NCBI GenBank assembly: GCA_026545765.1
Contig: JAIFAC010000032.1
Span: 210,443-274,442 of the forward strand
Reading direction: 5' to 3'
Source of the DNA: Plantago major
Lineage: Eukaryota; Streptophyta; Magnoliopsida; Lamiales; Plantaginaceae
Length of the DNA: 64,000 bases
Part shown: positions 61,699 to 64,000 of the stretch, one piece after another
Layout: every line of letters starts with the position of its first letter
Position numbering within the stretch: position 1 is the first letter of the stretch
Program-made: the position numbers and the translations under genes
Notes under the pieces: generated by a model
Told to the model about the DNA's origin: nothing
Databases searched by the model: none
The model's input: only the letters and a program-made list of their open reading frames with translations

Positions 61699-61996
61699 GT
61701 GTGTTGTTTAACTCTCAGTAGAGTTATTACGTTTGTTGTTCATCCATCTCCAAGTTTGTTTGTTTATATCTCTCAAGTAGAGTGTCTAGATTTTTTGTTT
61801 ATTAAAATCCTTTTGTTTGTTTAACTCTCAGTAGAAGTTCTTAATTAGTTATTTTATTACTCCCGTGTGTGTAGTTTAAATCTCATTACCTTCTCCGTTT
61901 TTAACTCTCAAGTAGTATTCTTGTTTTGTACTCTTACTCATACATGTTTTGTGTAATTTGATTAAGCGTCTTTGTTTGACATTATCCCCTCCTTTA
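61699..61996 (+). repeat. Fused short unit, copy 5 (noisy)
   Basis: About 298 bp with the D-to-F joint ctccgtttttaactctcaag, the same breakpoint as in the clean copies. Confidence 0.75.
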
Positions 61997-62508
61997 GTGT
62001 TTTGTTTAACTCTCGGTAGAGTTATTAGTTGTTCATCCATCTCCAAAGTTTGTTGTTTATATCTCTCAGTAGATTTGTTCCTTTGTTGTTTATTCACACC
62101 TTTTTGTGTTTGTTTAACTCTCAGTAGTTCTTCATTAGTTATTTTATTACTCGGCATGTTGTGTTTTAATCTCAAATTGCCTTCTCCGTTTGGCGTGTGT
62201 GTTTTATTATCCTCCTTTATTGTGTTGTTTAACTCTCGGTAGAATTTAACATTTGTTGTTTATCAAATCCATATGTGTTGTTTAACTCTCAAGTGGTGTT
62301 CATCGTTTGTGATACTCTTACTCATACATGTTTTGTTTGAATCTAAGATAGACTTCTTTGTTTGACATTATCCTCCTTTGTGTGTTGTTCCTCCTTATGT
62401 GTGTTCTTTAACTCTTAAGTAGTGTTCTTAGTTTGTGTACTCTTACTCCTTCTGTGTTTTGTGTAAAATTCGACTAGACGTCTTTGTTTGACATTATCCC
62501 CTCCTTTA
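61997..62508 (+). repeat. Beta 10-mer with E3 deletion (noisy)
   Basis: About 512 bp; gtgttttg form of A1, E3 remnant at 62380-62398, G3 of the gactagacg form. Confidence 0.72.
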
Positions 62509-63439
62509 GTGTGTTGTTTAACTCTCGAGTAGAGTTATTAGTTTGTTGTTCTTCCATCTCCAAAGTTTGTTGTTTATATCTCTCAAGTAGATTTGTTCGT
62601 TTGTTGTTTATTCAACACCTGTTGTATTTTGTTTAACTCTCAAGTAGAGTTCTTCATTAGTTATTTTATTACTCCGCTTGTGTGTAGTTAAATCTCAAAT
62701 TGACTTCTCGTTTGTAATTATCTCTCTCCATTGTTGTTTCATTTTAACTCAGAGTTGAATTTTATACTTATTGTTTATCCCAATCCATATGTGTTGATTA
62801 ATTCTCAAGTAGTGTTCTTCGTTTGTGATACTCTTACTCCTTGCTGTATTGTTTAAATCTCGAATAGACTTCTTTATTTGACATTATCCCCTCCTTTAGT
62901 GTGTTGTTTTAACTCTCGAGTAGAGTTATTCGTTTGTTCTTATTCCCTCTCCAAAATCGTTTATATCTCTCTGATAGAGTTTCTCGTTTGTTGTTTATTA
63001 AATCCTTTTGTGTTTTGTTTAACTCTCAAGTAAGTTCTTCGTTCGTTATTTTATTACTCCTCTTGTAGTTGTTTAAATCTCAAATTGCCTTCTCCGTTTT
63101 ATTATCCCTCCTTTATTGTGTTGTTTAACTCTCGAGTAAATTTAACATTTGTTGTTGTCCTAATCCATATGTGTGTTGTTTAACTCTTAAGTGGTGTTCA
63201 TGGTTTGTGATACTCTTACTCCTTACATGTGTTTGTTTGAATCTGAATAGACTTCTTTGTTTGACATTATCCCTCCTTTAGTGTGTTCATTTGCTCATTA
63301 GAATTTTTACATTTGTTGTTTGTCCTCCTTATGTGTTCTTTAACTCTTAAGTAGTGTTCTTAGTTTGTGTACTCTTACTCCTTACTATGTTTTGTGTGAA
63401 TTTGAATAAGCGTCTTTGTTTGACATTATCCCTCCTTTA
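62509..63439 (+). repeat. 17-mer (noisy)
   Basis: About 931 bp. Full 7+7+3 order can be followed, with losses in D1, A2, E2 and E3. Confidence 0.72.
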
Positions 63440-64000
63440 GTGTGTTGTTTAACTCTCAGTAGAGTTATTAAGTTTGTTATTCATCCATCTCCAAAGTTTG
63501 TTGTTTATATCTCTCTGGAAGTAGATTTGTTTCCTTTGTTGTTTATTGACACCTTTTGTGTTTTTGTTTAACTCCTACAAGTAGAGTTCTTCAATTTACG
63601 TTTATTTTATTACTCGGCTCACAGCAGAGTTGTTTAAATCTCAAATTGCCTTCTCCGTTTTGTAATTATCCCACTTGCTTTATTGTGTCTGCATTTTGTT
63701 GCTCCTGAGTAGAAATTAACATTTGTTGTTTATCACAATCCATATGTGTGTTGTTTAACTCTTAAGTGGTGTTCATCGTTTGTAGTCTCTGCTTCTTCCC
63801 GTGTTTTGTTTGAATCTCGAATAGAACTTCTTTGTTTGACATTATCCTCCTTTAGTGTGTTTAACTCTCAGCGTGGGAATTTTACATTTGTTGTTTATCC
63901 CTCATATGTGTGTTCTTTAACTCTTAAGCGGTGTTCTAGTTTGTGTACTCTACCCTACATGTTTTGTGTAAATCTCGACTAAACTTGTCTTTGTTTGACA
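63440..64000 (+). repeat. 10-mer cut by the window end
   Basis: A1-C1, D2-type D, E2, F2, G2, E3, F3 and most of G3 (gactaaacttgtctttg). The array continues beyond the window. Confidence 0.72.

Larger units (their letters stand above)
1..64000 (+). repeat. Satellite array of ~57-bp monomers with 7/10/17-mer higher-order repeats
   Basis: The whole window is one head-to-tail satellite; I found no stretch of non-satellite DNA. Each monomer opens with a form of gtgtgttgtttaactctc and ends in a C/T-rich tail such as ctccttta, ccatat or ccttct. Seven monomer types in fixed order (A-G) build 17-mers of about 960 bp and 10-mers of about 562 bp. The + strand is strongly T-rich. No monomer runs in the opposite orientation, so no inversion has been kept. 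Gene-free homogeneous arrays of this kind are typical of eukaryotic heterochromatin; a centromeric role is possible but not shown. I cannot name the family or species. Confidence 0.97.
60885..64000 (+). repeat. Noisy zone 2
   Basis: Same kind of damage as in 55.4-59.0 kb, with unusual pieces such as ggcgtgtgtgttttatt (62194-62210), ggctcacagcagagttg (63615-63631) and gtctgcattttgttgctcc (63687-63705). The monomer order stays readable to the end. Confidence 0.73.

Noticed and set aside
1-64000. CRISPR array (regular short repeats)
   Set aside because: There are no unique spacers. The sequence between conserved words is itself repeated in every unit, and monomers abut directly.
1-64000. Telomeric or simple-sequence repeat (gtgtgttgttt)
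   Set aside because: The T/G-rich word occurs once per 57-bp monomer and is not itself tandem.
1-64000. Naming the satellite family or species from the ~57-bp period
   Set aside because: Legumes and other taxa have satellites of similar length, but I cannot match the sequence from memory. A database search of the A1-G3 consensus would be needed.

Overview
The window is one uninterrupted tandem satellite array. From base 1 to base 64000 every stretch I read aligns to a roughly 56-57 bp monomer, always head-to-tail in the same orientation. The + strand is T-rich and A-poor: one A1 monomer at 15121-15176 has 24 T, 11 A, 10 C and 11 G. I see no supportable gene, RNA gene, transposon, CRISPR array, promoter or terminator. 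The open frames on both strands are by-products of the repeat. A homogeneous array of this length, with nested periods and no genes, points to eukaryotic heterochromatin (centromeric, pericentromeric or subtelomeric). The species cannot be told from the sequence, and I do not recognise the family.

The array has an ordered higher-order repeat (HOR) grammar. Monomers fall into seven types, A to G, in fixed order. The common unit is 17 monomers, about 960 bp, written A1-G1, A2-G2, E3-F3-G3 (7+7+3). The second unit is a 10-mer of about 562 bp, A-G then E3-F3-G3 (7+3). It occurs in two forms: alpha keeps D1-E1-F1, and beta joins C1 to D2-type sequence. Rarer units are 7, 14 and 24 monomers and a fused unit of about 308 bp. 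Nearly all lengths differ by the 7-monomer block of about 395 bp, as expected from out-of-register exchange between homologous monomers. Unit starts below are the first base of A1, placed by eye, so expect an error of 1-3 bp, more in the noisy zones.

Layout: 32-17040 is mostly regular 17-mers with three beta 10-mers. 17041-17670 is a collapsed unit. 17671-25232 is a strict 17/10 alternation repeated five times. 25233-31006 is mainly 17-mers with one irregular patch. 31007-33387 is disordered. 33388-42642 is rich in 10-mers, with a 17+10beta+10alpha cycle and one 24-mer. 42643-46214 holds a recent tandem duplication and a 7-mer. 46215-55400 carries a local lineage marked by a 36-bp deletion in E3 and by the 308-bp fused unit. 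55400-59400 and 60900-64000 show the same architecture with many small indels, either older sequence or poorly polished assembly. A clean island lies between them at 59430-60880.

No genes cooperate here. The interest lies in the array's third-order structure, its recombination record, and a short dyad repeated at one fixed position in several monomer types.
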